NCBI GenBank assembly: GCA_947476695.1
Contig: CANJRD010000008.1
Coordinates: forward strand, 1-64,000
Source: Rhodospirillaceae bacterium
Lineage (GTDB): Bacteria > Pseudomonadota > Alphaproteobacteria > Rhodospirillales > Rhodospirillaceae
Direction of reading: 5' to 3'
DNA length: 64,000 bases
The translations under genes were made by a program, and so were the position numbers. Below, in pieces: positions 18,004 through 27,047 of the stretch (within the stretch, counting starts at the first letter, position 1; each line of letters starts with the position of its first letter). The notes under the pieces are model-generated. The model ran no database searches, was not told where the DNA came from, and saw only the letters and a list, made by a program, of their open reading frames with translations.

Positions 18004-20295
18004 ATGAGTCGCGCCACAACCAAACATTCGCCGCACACGGCTCTCACGTCGTCCTACGCCATCGCGCTGTCGCTCGTCGCGGTGTTGTTCGTGGGCGCGC
18101 ACGCGTTCCTTGATCGCGCGATCGAAGGCCAGCGCAAGGTCGCCTCCGTCGTGAACATGACGGATCGTCAGGTCATCCTATGCCAGCGTATCGCCTGGCT
18201 TGCCGCGCGCTATACCACCACCGGCGATGCCGATGCCCATCAGCAACTGGAAGCCGCGATCACCGAAATGGCGGTGACGGCGAACAACATCCGCGCCGGA
18301 CGCATCGATGCCGACACGACAATCGCCGTGCCGGGGTCGGTGTCGAAAATCTACACGGAGCGGAATCTCAATGACCGCATTCGTCTCTTCGTCACCCAGG
18401 CGCGCGTTATCAATTTCACGGACGTGACGCCGGGCAGCCGCAGCCAAGGGCGTCCGATCGACGAGGCCATGGCGGCCATCACTTTGGAAGCTGACGGGGT
18501 GCTGAGTTCCGCGCTGAATGCCGTCGCGCAGGAATACGTGCGAGAATCCGATGAGCAGATTTCGCGGCTGCAATTCCAGCAGCGCGTACTGCTCGGGATC
18601 AATCTCCTGACGCTTCTGGGCGTCGGCCTGTTCATCTTCCGTCCCTTGACGGACAAGGTCACGGACTACGTCGACAACGTCGTCGAAACCTCGCGCCGGG
18701 CCGGCGCGGCACGACGCGCGGCTCAGCAGGCCAGCGCGGCGAAGTCCGCATTCCTCTCGAACATGAGCCACGAGCTGCGCACCCCCATGACGGGCATCAT
18801 GGGCATCTGCGACCTGCTGATGAGCAGCCCCATGCCGCAGGAGCAGTCGAAGATGGTGCACATGCTGCGCCAATCGGCGCAGATCCTGCTCACCCTACTC
18901 AACGACATTTTGGACTTGGCGAAAGTCGAATCCGGCCGGATGTCGTTTGAGTCGATCGATTTCGATCTCACCGCCCTTCTACTCGAAGCGCGTGATTTGT
19001 TCGAAGGCGGCATGTCGGAAAAGGGCATCACCTTTACGGTCGAAGGCATTGCGCAGCATGTCGAAGCGTTCCGCGGCGATCCCAAGCACATCCGCCAAAT
19101 CCTCTACAATCTCGTCGGCAATGCCCTGAAGTTCACGGAGGCCGGCAGCATTAATATCCGCTGCTGGCGCGAGACCGAGTCGAGCGGCAGCATCCTGCTG
19201 AATTTCGCCGTTAGCGATACCGGCATCGGAATTTCCGAGGAGGGATTGACGCGCCTGTTCCGCAAGTTCGAGCAGGAAGAAACATCGACGTCGCGCCGTT
19301 ACGGCGGCACCGGCTTGGGCCTGGCCATCTGCAAGCAATTGTCGGAAGCCATGGGCGGTAGGATCGACGTGAGGAGTACCAAGGACGTGGGCTCTACGTT
19401 CACGTTCAACGTACGCGTCCAGCTGGGCGATGCGAATGCCATCGTGGCGGCCTCCGGCACGACGCCGGTGCAAGCCGGCAACAAACTGGCCGGGCACGCC
19501 CTCAACATTCTGGTGGCGGAAGACAATCTCACCACCCAGTTCATCCTCACGCGCATGTTGTCGATGTGGGGACAAAGTGTGGTCGCTGTCACCGACGGCA
19601 AGACCGCCGTCGCGCGCGCGTCACAGGAGAAGTTCGACGTCATCCTGATGGACATGCAAATGCCGGTCATGGATGGCGACGAGGCGACACGACAGATCCG
19701 GGCCGGACGCGGTCCATCCGCGCGAATTCCGATCATCGCCCTTACGGCCGATGGCATCATTGAGCATCATCTGCGCTACATGGAAGCCGGGTGCGACAGC
19801 GTCCTGACCAAACCCGTGAGCTGGCCCGATCTCGCCCATGAGATCAGGATGCAGATCGGGCTGGAAGTGTTGCACGAGGAAAACCCCAGCCCGGTTCTTG
19901 CCGACCTGACGTCAAGTGAAGACACGCCGGCGCTGAATCAGCGGATGTTCGGCGATCTGAGAAGCGTGCTGCCGGCCGAGGCGTTCGAGGAAATGCTGCG
20001 CGGATTCCTGCTGACCGTCGTCAAGTACAAGAAGCAGCTCGACGAACACGTCTCCAACGGCGACTTCACGCAGGCGCAGCGCACGGCGCACGCGATCAAG
20101 GGTTCCTGCGCGCAGGTCGGCGCCGATGAAGTCGCCGGGATTGCAGCGTGGATGGAGGACGGCGCCACAGACGTCAACAGCATCGCGCGGAAAATGTCGC
20201 AGCTGGCCGAAGGCATCGTCCGGCTTCACGCGGCCGTCCTTAAAGTCGTGCCCGGTGCCAATCCGCTTCTCGCGCACGACACGCAAAAGGCTTAG
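18004..20295 (+). CDS. Membrane hybrid histidine kinase with receiver and HPt (BarA-like layout)
   Basis: 763 residues. A first membrane span lies at about 16-38 (YAIALSLVAVLFVGAHAFL) and a second at about 195-215 (VLLGINLLTLLGVGLFIF). They flank a periplasmic helical region with VNMTDRQVILCQRIAWLAAR, similar to the type IV pilus sensor domain of PilJ/NarX-like proteins. The cytosolic part has HisKA with FLSNMSHELRTPMTG (His256), HATPase (NALKF, DTGIGIS, GGTGLGLAIC), a receiver with ILMDMQMPVMDG (Asp550) and KPVSW, and a C-terminal HPt with AHAIKGSCAQVG (His696). It is a complete phosphorelay in one chain except for the final regulator, which is not adjacent. Stimulus unknown. Confidence 0.9.
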   Translation: MSRATTKHSPHTALTSSYAIALSLVAVLFVGAHAFLDRAIEGQRKVASVVNMTDRQVILCQRIAWLAARYTTTGDADAHQQLEAAITEMAVTANNIRAGRIDADTTIAVPGSVSKIYTERNLNDRIRLFVTQARVINFTDVTPGSRSQGRPIDEAMAAITLEADGVLSSALNAVAQEYVRESDEQISRLQFQQRVLLGINLLTLLGVGLFIFRPLTDKVTDYVDNVVETSRRAGAARRAAQQASAAKSAFLSNMSHELRTPMTGIMGICDLLMSSPMPQEQSKMVHMLRQSAQILLTLLNDILDLAKVESGRMSFESIDFDLTALLLEARDLFEGGMSEKGITFTVEGIAQHVEAFRGDPKHIRQILYNLVGNALKFTEAGSINIRCWRETESSGSILLNFAVSDTGIGISEEGLTRLFRKFEQEETSTSRRYGGTGLGLAICKQLSEAMGGRIDVRSTKDVGSTFTFNVRVQLGDANAIVAASGTTPVQAGNKLAGHALNILVAEDNLTTQFILTRMLSMWGQSVVAVTDGKTAVARASQEKFDVILMDMQMPVMDGDEATRQIRAGRGPSARIPIIALTADGIIEHHLRYMEAGCDSVLTKPVSWPDLAHEIRMQIGLEVLHEENPSPVLADLTSSEDTPALNQRMFGDLRSVLPAEAFEEMLRGFLLTVVKYKKQLDEHVSNGDFTQAQRTAHAIKGSCAQVGADEVAGIAAWMEDGATDVNSIARKMSQLAEGIVRLHAAVLKVVPGANPLLAHDTQKA

Positions 20296-20320
20296 AGCGC
20301 GCAAGCGGGCGTAGAGGACT

Positions 20321-20641
20321 CTATCTCTGCTGCGACCAGCCCGGCGACCGCGTGTCGCCGCACCACACCAGGGATACATGACAGTTGTCGCAGGCAAAGG
20401 TCTTCGAGTTCGCGTGCTCGTCCCGTGCGGTCTGTTGCAAGGCCCCGTGCGGTGGCTCAAGACGGCTTTTGCAAATCTGTAGCTGGCACGCGGCGCACCG
20501 AACCTTGGCGCGCAACGGCAAATTCAACGGCCCGTCGAATACGGGTTTCAAGCTCGGGACAATGCCTGCCACGTAACCCTCACTATCGGTTTTTTGAGGA
20601 AGCTCCGACCCTAACAGCCGAAGTCTCTCGAGCAAGCGCAT
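20321..20641 (-). CDS. Small protein with paired CxxC motifs, unknown
   Basis: 106 residues. The C-terminal 60 carry CAACQLQIC and CDNCHVSLVWC, two closely spaced CxxC pairs typical of a zinc ribbon or other metal knuckle. No signal peptide or membrane span. The start has only a weak purine stretch upstream, so it is uncertain. The cysteine spacing is the main reason to believe the frame. It is convergent with the hybrid kinase gene, 25 bp away. Function not recognised. Confidence 0.5.
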   Translation of the reverse strand: MRLLERLRLLGSELPQKTDSEGYVAGIVPSLKPVFDGPLNLPLRAKVRCAACQLQICKSRLEPPHGALQQTARDEHANSKTFACDNCHVSLVWCGDTRSPGWSQQR

Positions 20642-20742
20642 GTGGTCACTGCCCCCGTATTGTCACAGGCGATCACAAATGTGGACGGAGCATTGACTCT
20701 ATGTAGCACGAACTAACTACGCTTTGGTGCTTGTATTCAGGC

Positions 20743-21651
20743 TCAAACTCGCTTTGGACCGAGGTGCCTCGCGCACACGTCCTGAACGCAATCGCGCAGC
20801 CAACGGTGGGCCGGATCGGCATCAAGACGCGGATGCCACATCATCGAAACCAACATCTCCTCCAACTTGAACGGCAGCGCAAAACTAAACACGTCTCCAC
20901 GCAACGCGGCTGTGTGCCGCTCGGGAACGCTGGCCACCAGGTCAGTCGCGCGGACAAGCGAGATGGCCGTCGCGAATCCAGCGACCAAGACCGTCACGTT
21001 CCTTTTAAGTTTCAAGTGCTCCAGCGCCTCGTCAATCGGACCGCGTGGGGCACCCTGTCGCGACACCAACACATGATCGGCGCACGCGAAGCGCATCGGT
21101 AAAATTCTGCCTTTGGCCAATGAATGCCCTTTGCGCACCACGCCAACGAAGCGATCACGAAAGAGGGCCTGCACACGGATTTCCGGCCCCGTCGTCGGGG
21201 CAATCACCCCCGTTTCCAGATCGATCGAACCGTCGCGCAGTCCAAGACTTTCTCGGTCCGTTTTTTGCACGAAGCGCAACGTTACAAGTGGTGCCACCTG
21301 AGAGACGCGCGACATCAACATCGGCCCGAAGGTCTCCGCGAATCCCTCACTGCATCGAATGGTGAAGGTTTTATGTAACCGCTTTAGATCAAGTGTTCCC
21401 TGAGGACGAAGAATGGCCGTCGCCTCCTGCACGGTCTGACTTACGCGGTCGCGTAGCGCTAGCGCGCGCGGCGTTGGTACGAGGCCACGTCCGGCGCGAA
21501 CCAGCAGAGGATCACCGGTGGTTTCGCGCAACCTGGCGAGGGCGCGACTCATCGCCGATGGACTGAGCCGTAGTCGCTTGGCGGCGCGCGCGACGCTGCC
21601 TTCAGTCAGCAACACATCGAGCGTGACGAGAAGATTGAGGTCTGGGGTCAT
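20743..21651 (-). CDS. LysR-family transcriptional regulator
   Basis: 302 residues from the ATG at 21651, preceded by GGGAGG. The N-terminal winged helix-turn-helix is clear: DLNLLVTLDVLLTEGSVARA, then AKRLRLSPSAMSRALARLRE and TGDPLLVRAGRGLVPTPRA. The rest is the two-lobed effector-binding domain (FTIRCSEGFAETFGPMLM onward). It is transcribed divergently from the cysteine-dioxygenase-like cupin and MFS genes, which are therefore its probable targets. Nested inverted repeats lie in the shared 122-bp promoter. The effector is unknown. Confidence 0.93.
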   Translation of the reverse strand: MTPDLNLLVTLDVLLTEGSVARAAKRLRLSPSAMSRALARLRETTGDPLLVRAGRGLVPTPRALALRDRVSQTVQEATAILRPQGTLDLKRLHKTFTIRCSEGFAETFGPMLMSRVSQVAPLVTLRFVQKTDRESLGLRDGSIDLETGVIAPTTGPEIRVQALFRDRFVGVVRKGHSLAKGRILPMRFACADHVLVSRQGAPRGPIDEALEHLKLKRNVTVLVAGFATAISLVRATDLVASVPERHTAALRGDVFSFALPFKLEEMLVSMMWHPRLDADPAHRWLRDCVQDVCARHLGPKRV

Positions 21652-21676
21652 GATTGCCTCCCGGTCAATCCTGATA

Positions 21677-21735
21677 ATATGGCGTTTCATGCATCAATAG
21701 AGTGCAAATGCTGTGTCTTACGCCATATATGAAAC
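21677..21735. promoter_or_regulatory. Nested inverted repeats in the LysR/cupin divergent promoter (candidate operator)
   Basis: ATATGGCGT at 21677-21685 is the perfect inverse of ACGCCATAT at 21720-21728. GTTTCAT at 21684-21690 is the perfect inverse of ATGAAAC at 21729-21735. Both pairs lie between divergent start codons, where LysR regulators bind. Which element the regulator uses is inferred. Confidence 0.5.
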
Positions 21736-21773
21736 ACCCCTATGTCTCGGATGTCGCAAAGATGGAGAGACAC

Positions 21774-22313
21774 ATGACCCGTACCGCGTTGGAGACGTTC
21801 GCGCAAAATCTCGCTGCGGACTGGGGCCCGCTCTCGACCGAGGTTGTGGAGGCCGCGCAGCGCCATATGAAAACACTTTTGGCGGCCTGTGATAACGAAA
21901 GCTGGCTGGGACCGCTGCGGCAAGCAGGCGCCCCCAGCACCGAACTGGTTCGCGATCCACAACACGGCTTCGTATTGCAGGCTCATATCGAGCCCCAAGG
22001 GCTCTATCGCTCGCCTCATGACCATGGCCGCAATTGGGTGATGTACGCCGTCGTGGAGGGCGTCAGCGAGATGGGTACATATGGGCGCGTGGAAGATCCT
22101 GATGGAACCGTTCGGCTGGTGAAGCGCAACACCACGCATGTGCATCCCGGGGAAATCCAGGTGTATTTGCCCGGCGACATCCACGATACTCGCTGTGTCG
22201 CCGGCTCGGCCTTGCTGTTTCGCTTTACGGAGCGTGACCTGAGAAAAGACGATCAAGAGAACCACCGGATCACCCGCTATGTGGATCGGAACGGTGTATG
22301 GGTCGCCCCGTGA
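21774..22313 (+). CDS. Cysteine-dioxygenase-like cupin protein
   Basis: 179 residues from the ATG at 21774, chosen because GGAGA lies six bases upstream; the frame is open further upstream. The cupin core contains GLYRSPHDHGRNWVMYAVVE, in which the HxH pair would bind a metal, and the second motif THVHPGEIQVYLPGDIHDTR. The spacing resembles thiol dioxygenases (cysteine or 3-mercaptopropionate dioxygenase type), which use ferrous iron and O2 to oxidise a thiol to a sulfinate. Substrate unproven. Its end overlaps the start of the MFS gene, so the two are translationally linked. Confidence 0.7.
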   Translation: MTRTALETFAQNLAADWGPLSTEVVEAAQRHMKTLLAACDNESWLGPLRQAGAPSTELVRDPQHGFVLQAHIEPQGLYRSPHDHGRNWVMYAVVEGVSEMGTYGRVEDPDGTVRLVKRNTTHVHPGEIQVYLPGDIHDTRCVAGSALLFRFTERDLRKDDQENHRITRYVDRNGVWVAP

Positions 22314-23709
22314 CGAGCGCAGCAAATCCGCGCCACCACTTCCCCCCCCCTCCAACGCCGATGTAGGCCGTTCCGAGGTGCCACGCCCAGCTGCCATCAT
22401 CGGCGTGCTGGGGGCGTTGGTGCTGGTGGTGATCGACTCCGCCATCGCCAATGTCGCATTGCCAACCATTGGCCGCGCGCTGGCGGTATCGCCGGCGCAG
22501 TCGGTGTTGATCGTCACCGCTTATCAGCTTGGCTTGGTCGTGGCGCTGCTGCCCAGCGCGGCCTTGGGTGAAAGCCACGGATATCGCCGCGTCTTCGTCG
22601 CAGGCATTATGCTCTTCACAAGTGCCTCGGTCCTCTGCGCGCTGTCGCCGTCCCTGCCCGTACTCGTCGTCGCCCGTTTCGTTCAGGGCCTCGGCGGATC
22701 GGCGATCATGTGGTTGAGCATCGCGCTGTTGCGCCAGGTCGTGCCGCAGACCCGCTTGGGTGCGGCCATCGGCTGGCATGCGCTCACCATCGCGCTCTCA
22801 TCCGCCGCGGGCCCGACCATCGGCGCGTTCATCCTATCCGCGCTCTCGTGGCCGTGGCTGTTCGCGGTGAACCTTCCAATCGGCGCGACTGTGCTGCTGC
22901 TCAGCCGCGCGCTACCGCATAGCGCGGGAAGCGGACAAAGATTGGATGCGATCAGCGCGTCGTTGAACGCTTTCGTCTTCGGTACATTTGTCTTCGGCGC
23001 GGAACTGCTGCCCTCACGGCCCAGCCTCGCGGCGGCGCTCCTCCTGGGAACGGCCTTCGGGCTGACGGCGCTCATCCGGCGGGAGATACCCCGGCAGACG
23101 CCGCTCATCCCGATTGACCTTTTGCGCGCGCCTTCCTTTCGGACCTCGATCATTGCTTCGGTGTGGTGTTTTACCGGCCAGACCGCAGGCTTCATCGCCC
23201 TACCCTTCTATTTGCAGCATGGGCTCGACCAGAGCGCATTGACGACCGGATTGCTGATTACCCCCTGGCCGCTGACGGTCGCCGCGACTGCGCCGATCGC
23301 GGGCCGTCTCGCCGACCGCATCCCGGGCGCCTGGATCACCGTCGCCGGATGCACCGCCCTCGCCACAGGGCTTGCCGGCATCGCGCTATGGCCGCACGCA
23401 GGCCATCCGGCAGTACTCGTGCCGTTCATCATGCTGTGCGGGTTTGGGTTCGGGCTGTTTCAGGTATCCAACAACCGAAACATGTTCCTGACCGCGCCAC
23501 CGCATCGCAGTGGCGCGGCGGGTGGCATTCAGGGCACCGCGCGCCTGTTCGGGCAGACTGTCGGCGCCGTCATCGTGACCTTGTTGTTTACGCTAATCTC
23601 GGCCGAGCGCGCGCCGCAGGTCGGCCTGTTGATCGGCGACGTGCTGACATTGATGGCAGGAATGATCAGCGCCCGGCGCCTCGCCCTTCGTTCCCATCTA
23701 ACTCATTGA
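22279..23709 (+). CDS. MFS transporter, DHA2-like (14-span type)
   Basis: 476 residues with about 14 hydrophobic segments. MFS drug-exporter signatures are visible: VIDSAIANVALPTIGRAL in helix 1 (motif D1-like), GESHGYRRVF loop, RFVQGLGGSAIMW, and helix 5 GPTIGAFI. The ATG at 22279 overlaps the upstream cupin gene by 35 bp; a GTG at 22294 is an alternative start. The N-terminal 38 residues are Pro/Ser-rich and cytosolic. The context with a thiol-dioxygenase-like cupin and a LysR regulator suggests export of a related organic acid or thiol compound, but this is inference. Confidence 0.88.
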   Translation: MWIGTVYGSPRDERSKSAPPLPPPSNADVGRSEVPRPAAIIGVLGALVLVVIDSAIANVALPTIGRALAVSPAQSVLIVTAYQLGLVVALLPSAALGESHGYRRVFVAGIMLFTSASVLCALSPSLPVLVVARFVQGLGGSAIMWLSIALLRQVVPQTRLGAAIGWHALTIALSSAAGPTIGAFILSALSWPWLFAVNLPIGATVLLLSRALPHSAGSGQRLDAISASLNAFVFGTFVFGAELLPSRPSLAAALLLGTAFGLTALIRREIPRQTPLIPIDLLRAPSFRTSIIASVWCFTGQTAGFIALPFYLQHGLDQSALTTGLLITPWPLTVAATAPIAGRLADRIPGAWITVAGCTALATGLAGIALWPHAGHPAVLVPFIMLCGFGFGLFQVSNNRNMFLTAPPHRSGAAGGIQGTARLFGQTVGAVIVTLLFTLISAERAPQVGLLIGDVLTLMAGMISARRLALRSHLTH

Positions 23710-23902
23710 TTATAATTACATAGTAGGATCAAATCCCGCGTTATGATCTGGTCACCCGTGCCCCCAGAGTTGTGACGAAACGATCCATATCCCGAAGCGT
23801 TGGTAGCTCAGAGGGCGGCAATCCCAGGCGCTTGCCTTGGCGAATTTTGCCGCGCTGACTAATCTTGCTGGCGTCGATATCAAGCATGCGGACCCTCTGA
23901 GG

Positions 23903-25387
23903 ATGAATTTAATCGACACGACATCCGGCGAGGAATCCGCGAACGCGCCCTTCCCGATGGGAGGTGGCGAACTGGCCGAGCTCATCCGCGCCTTCGACTG
24001 GTCGGAGACCAGCATCGGCGCCATCGCGAGCTGGCCGCAAAGTCTGAAGACTGTCACCGACATGCTGCTGCGGTCCCCGCTGCCGATCGTGCTGCTCTGG
24101 GGGCCGGAGGGCATCATGATCTACAACGATGCTTACTCCGTGTTTTCCGGCGGCCGGCATCCGCAGCTGCTCGGCAGCAAAGTGCGTGAGGGTTGGCCCG
24201 AGGTTGCCGACTTCAATGACAACGTCATGAAGGTGGGCCTTGCGGGCGAGACACTGTCCTACAAGGATCAAGAGCTAACGCTCTATCGTAGAGGGCGCGG
24301 CGAGCAAGTTTGGATGAACCTCGACTACTCGCCGGTGATCGATGAGAGCGGGCAACCCGCCGGCGTCATCGCCTTTGTCGTGGAGACGACAGAGCGCATG
24401 GCGGCTCAAAACGAATTGCGCGCCAGCGAAGAACGCTTCCGCGCTCTGGTCACGGCCGCATCCAACGTGGTGTATCGCATGAGCGCCGACGGGAAGGAGA
24501 TGCGCCTCCTGGACGGTCGCGGCTTACTTTCGGACATGGATATGCCACGCGTCGCGTGGCAGGCCGAATATCTGTTTCCCGAGGATCGGGCCGCCGTCGC
24601 CCGCGAAATCGACGAGGCCATCCGGAATAAGCGCATGCTCGAGATCGAACATCGCGTTCGCCGCGCCGACGGAAGCGTCGGCTGGACGTTTTCCCGCGCG
24701 ATCCCTTTGTTCGACGCGGCTGGCGAGATCACGGAATGGTTCGGCGCCGCGAGCGACGTGACCGAGCGGCACAGCGCGGAACACCGCCTGCGGCTCGTGG
24801 TCAACGAACTGAACCATCGCGTGAAGAACAATCTGGCGATGATCCAGGCGATCGCGTCGCAAACGTTTCGCCATGCCGAAAGCGTGACCCAGGCGCAAGC
24901 CGATTTCACCTCGCGGATCATGGCGTTGGCGCAGGCGAACGATTTGCTGACGGGCGAGCGCGGTGTCGGAGCCTCGTTACGGGGCGTTGTCGAGCAAGCC
25001 ATGCGGCCGCACTTTAAAGACGACCCGACGCGATGCGATATCGATGGCCCAGATGTGAAGCTGTCGCCGAAAACTGCCCTTTCACTTTCAATCGCCATGC
25101 ACGAGTTGACGACAAACGCGCTGAAGTACGGCGCCTGGTCGGTGCCGACAGGCAAGGTCGCCATCACCTGGAACAGGCAGAGTACGGCCAAAGGTGAACG
25201 GTTACGGATGGAGTGGCGGGAAAGCGGTGGTCCGCCGGTGAAGCCGCCTCAGAAACGCGGCTTCGGCTCGCGGCTGATCGAACGCGGCCTCGCCGCCGAG
25301 ATGGCCGGCGAAGTGAAGATGCATTTCGAACCCGATGGCCTGGTCTGCGCGGTGGATGCCCCCGTCACCTTCGGGGAAGACGCGTGA
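23903..25387 (+). CDS. PAS-domain HWE-family sensor histidine kinase
   Basis: 494 residues from the ATG at 23903; upstream codons are open from a TTG and the exact start is uncertain. Two PAS domains (about 20-150 and 165-295; IYNDAYSVFSGGRHPQLLG in the first, RRADGSVGWTFSRAIPLF in the second) precede an HWE kinase core. The core has ELNHRVKNNLAMIQAIASQT with phospho-His305, the HELTTNALKYGA N-box, and the WRE signature (LRMEWRESGG) that names the family. There is no membrane span. Its stop overlaps the start of the downstream receiver gene (TGATG), so the two form a coupled kinase-regulator pair. HWE kinases in alphaproteobacteria often sense light or stress; nothing here identifies the input. 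Confidence 0.9.
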   Translation: MNLIDTTSGEESANAPFPMGGGELAELIRAFDWSETSIGAIASWPQSLKTVTDMLLRSPLPIVLLWGPEGIMIYNDAYSVFSGGRHPQLLGSKVREGWPEVADFNDNVMKVGLAGETLSYKDQELTLYRRGRGEQVWMNLDYSPVIDESGQPAGVIAFVVETTERMAAQNELRASEERFRALVTAASNVVYRMSADGKEMRLLDGRGLLSDMDMPRVAWQAEYLFPEDRAAVAREIDEAIRNKRMLEIEHRVRRADGSVGWTFSRAIPLFDAAGEITEWFGAASDVTERHSAEHRLRLVVNELNHRVKNNLAMIQAIASQTFRHAESVTQAQADFTSRIMALAQANDLLTGERGVGASLRGVVEQAMRPHFKDDPTRCDIDGPDVKLSPKTALSLSIAMHELTTNALKYGAWSVPTGKVAITWNRQSTAKGERLRMEWRESGGPPVKPPQKRGFGSRLIERGLAAEMAGEVKMHFEPDGLVCAVDAPVTFGEDA

Positions 25388-25744
25388 TGAAAAAAACCGC
25401 TGCGCATTCTCGTGGTCGAAGACGAGATGACCATCGCCCTGCTGATCGAAGAGATGCTCATTGATCTGGGGCATAAGGTGACCGCATTGGCGATGCGGTT
25501 GCCGCAGGGACTGGATCTTGCTCGCGACAGCGAAATCGACTTCGCAATCCTCGACGTCAATCTCGATGGGCGTATGTCATTCCCGATCGCCGATGTGCTT
25601 TCGGCACGCGGTGTACCCTTCATTTTCGCGACGGGTTATGGGGCTGCCGGGGTGGATGCCGCCTACGGCCATCACATCGTGATGAAAAAGCCGTTTGAAA
25701 TGAGGGACCTCGCCGACGCCATCAACATCGCTGCCGCAGCCTGA
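25387..25744 (+). pseudogene. Single-domain response regulator, frame broken at an A7 run near the start
   Basis: The natural start is the ATG at 25387, overlapping the kinase stop. It is followed by seven A residues; with six, the frame would read MKKPLRILVVEDEMTIALLI and continue through a complete receiver: AILDVNLDG (phospho-Asp), FIFATGY and MKKPFEMRDLADAI. As written, the receiver frame opens only after a stop and would have to use CTG at 25400 or GTG at 25412, losing the first beta strand. The rest is intact to a TGA at 25744. Either the A-run is miscounted or the gene uses slippage or is newly broken. It is the obvious partner of the HWE kinase. Confidence 0.8.
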
Positions 25745-25844
25745 GCCGTGCGGCCTGCTGGACAGCGGAAGAAGCTGCAATTGCCAAAGACGATGCGATG
25801 AACTTCACTAACCTCGGTCTGAACACCGAGGGGGAGCATGAGGC

Positions 25845-26303
25845 ATGAACAAGTTCATTGCACTGACCGCGCTGAGCGTGGTCGCGGGCTCAACTACCGC
25901 TGTGGCCGCCGATCAACCCGCCACGCGCCTCGGCGGCATCTCGATCAGCGTCAGCGATCTCGACAAGGCGACCGCGTATTACAAGATGGTCGGCCTCGTG
26001 GCCGATGAGCGTCGGGGCCAAGCGCCTAAGCGTACGCAGTACATGAACATCGATGTGGGCACGACAACCTTCAAGTATCCCGGCCTGGTGCTGCGCGAGA
26101 CGACGGAGCCGATGAGTCCGGGCAACGCCTACAACGTCATCATCCTGCTCTCGAACGACCCCGCTGCGATCTGTAAGAAACTGGGGGATGCCAAAATGCC
26201 CTGCACCCGCGAGGCGGGGGCGGAAGGACCGTCCAAGATCGTCACGGCTTTCGCCAAGGATCCGGACGGGCACGTGGTCGAATTCCTGCAGCCCAAGCCG
26301 TAG
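25845..26303 (+). CDS. Exported VOC (glyoxalase/bleomycin-resistance fold) protein
   Basis: 152 residues. A signal peptide (MNKFIALTALSVVAGSTTAV-AAD) is followed by one VOC domain: TRLGGISISVSDLDKATAYY at its start, KYPGLVLRE in the middle, and DPDGHVVEFLQPK at the end. The final Glu is in the usual metal-ligand position. A GAGG site precedes the ATG. VOC proteins bind metals and small molecules or act as isomerases and dioxygenases; an exported single-domain copy gives little clue to the substrate. Standalone gene. Confidence 0.85.
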   Translation: MNKFIALTALSVVAGSTTAVAADQPATRLGGISISVSDLDKATAYYKMVGLVADERRGQAPKRTQYMNIDVGTTTFKYPGLVLRETTEPMSPGNAYNVIILLSNDPAAICKKLGDAKMPCTREAGAEGPSKIVTAFAKDPDGHVVEFLQPKP

Positions 26304-26382
26304 GCTATCCCAAACGCTTCTCGATCGAGGACTTGCGCGGCGCGAGGCACGCAGCCCAAGTCAAACCTGATTTTGGTCGGCC

Positions 26383-26910
26383 ATGCGCGAGCGTGAAGAA
26401 TCTGCACCACGGCCCTTCGAGACGACGCGTCGCGATGCGATGCGCGTGTCTGCCGCAGCGACAGTCTTGGCCGGTGCGGCGGCTCCATCGATCGCGAAGC
26501 CCATCCCACCCTATAGAGCCGTCTGCGCCCAGACCCGTGTTGTCCCCACGACGGGCCCGCGCGGCTTCGATGCTGCGGCACGGTCCGCAAATCTCGCGGC
26601 GATGCTCCCGTCTGAAATCATCGATTTCCGCGGCACCGCGATCGCGACCGCGAAGGACAGCGCCGAAGGCTTCATCGTCGGCAACGTCGATATCGAAGCG
26701 CTGCGCCGTGCGCGGACGACCGCGGAGCCCTTGAACATGCTGGCGCAGTTGCAAATGCCGTTGCATGTCCCAGGGTACGACGCCGCCCAGTTCGCGCAGG
26801 TTGACGGCTTCGGCAGGCCGATCCAGAGCACGGACGAGCACCGCGCCCGAATGCGCGACGACATCGCCTCCCTCATCCGCCGGGGCATCCTCAAGGCGCC
26901 CACACCTTAG
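26383..26910 (+). CDS. Possible exported hypothetical protein
   Basis: 175 residues. The third codon positions are strongly GC-rich on this strand, which favours this frame over the overlapping long minus-strand frame. The N-terminus has TTRRDAMRVSAAATVLAGAA, a twin-arginine-like signal with a short hydrophobic stretch. The remainder (SEIIDFRGTAIATAKDSAEG, GRPIQSTDEHRARMRDDIAS) has no recognised domain. No clear ribosome binding site precedes the ATG, so the start may be elsewhere. Function unknown. Confidence 0.5.
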   Translation: MREREESAPRPFETTRRDAMRVSAAATVLAGAAAPSIAKPIPPYRAVCAQTRVVPTTGPRGFDAAARSANLAAMLPSEIIDFRGTAIATAKDSAEGFIVGNVDIEALRRARTTAEPLNMLAQLQMPLHVPGYDAAQFAQVDGFGRPIQSTDEHRARMRDDIASLIRRGILKAPTP

Positions 26911-27047
26911 GCAGCGGCCCTTACAGGTCGATTCGATCACGCGCTAGTGACGGCGCCACGGCAGAATCAAATAGGTCTTGGCAGGCCATTAACGGACCGT
27001 TGCGAAACGGACGGGTAAAAGGGGCGTCGGCGCTAACCGGGGGCCCT

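Noticed and set aside
26305-26940. 211-residue minus-strand frame opposite the exported hypothetical gene
   Set aside because: Third-position GC favours the plus frame, and the minus frame has no signal, domain or ribosome site.
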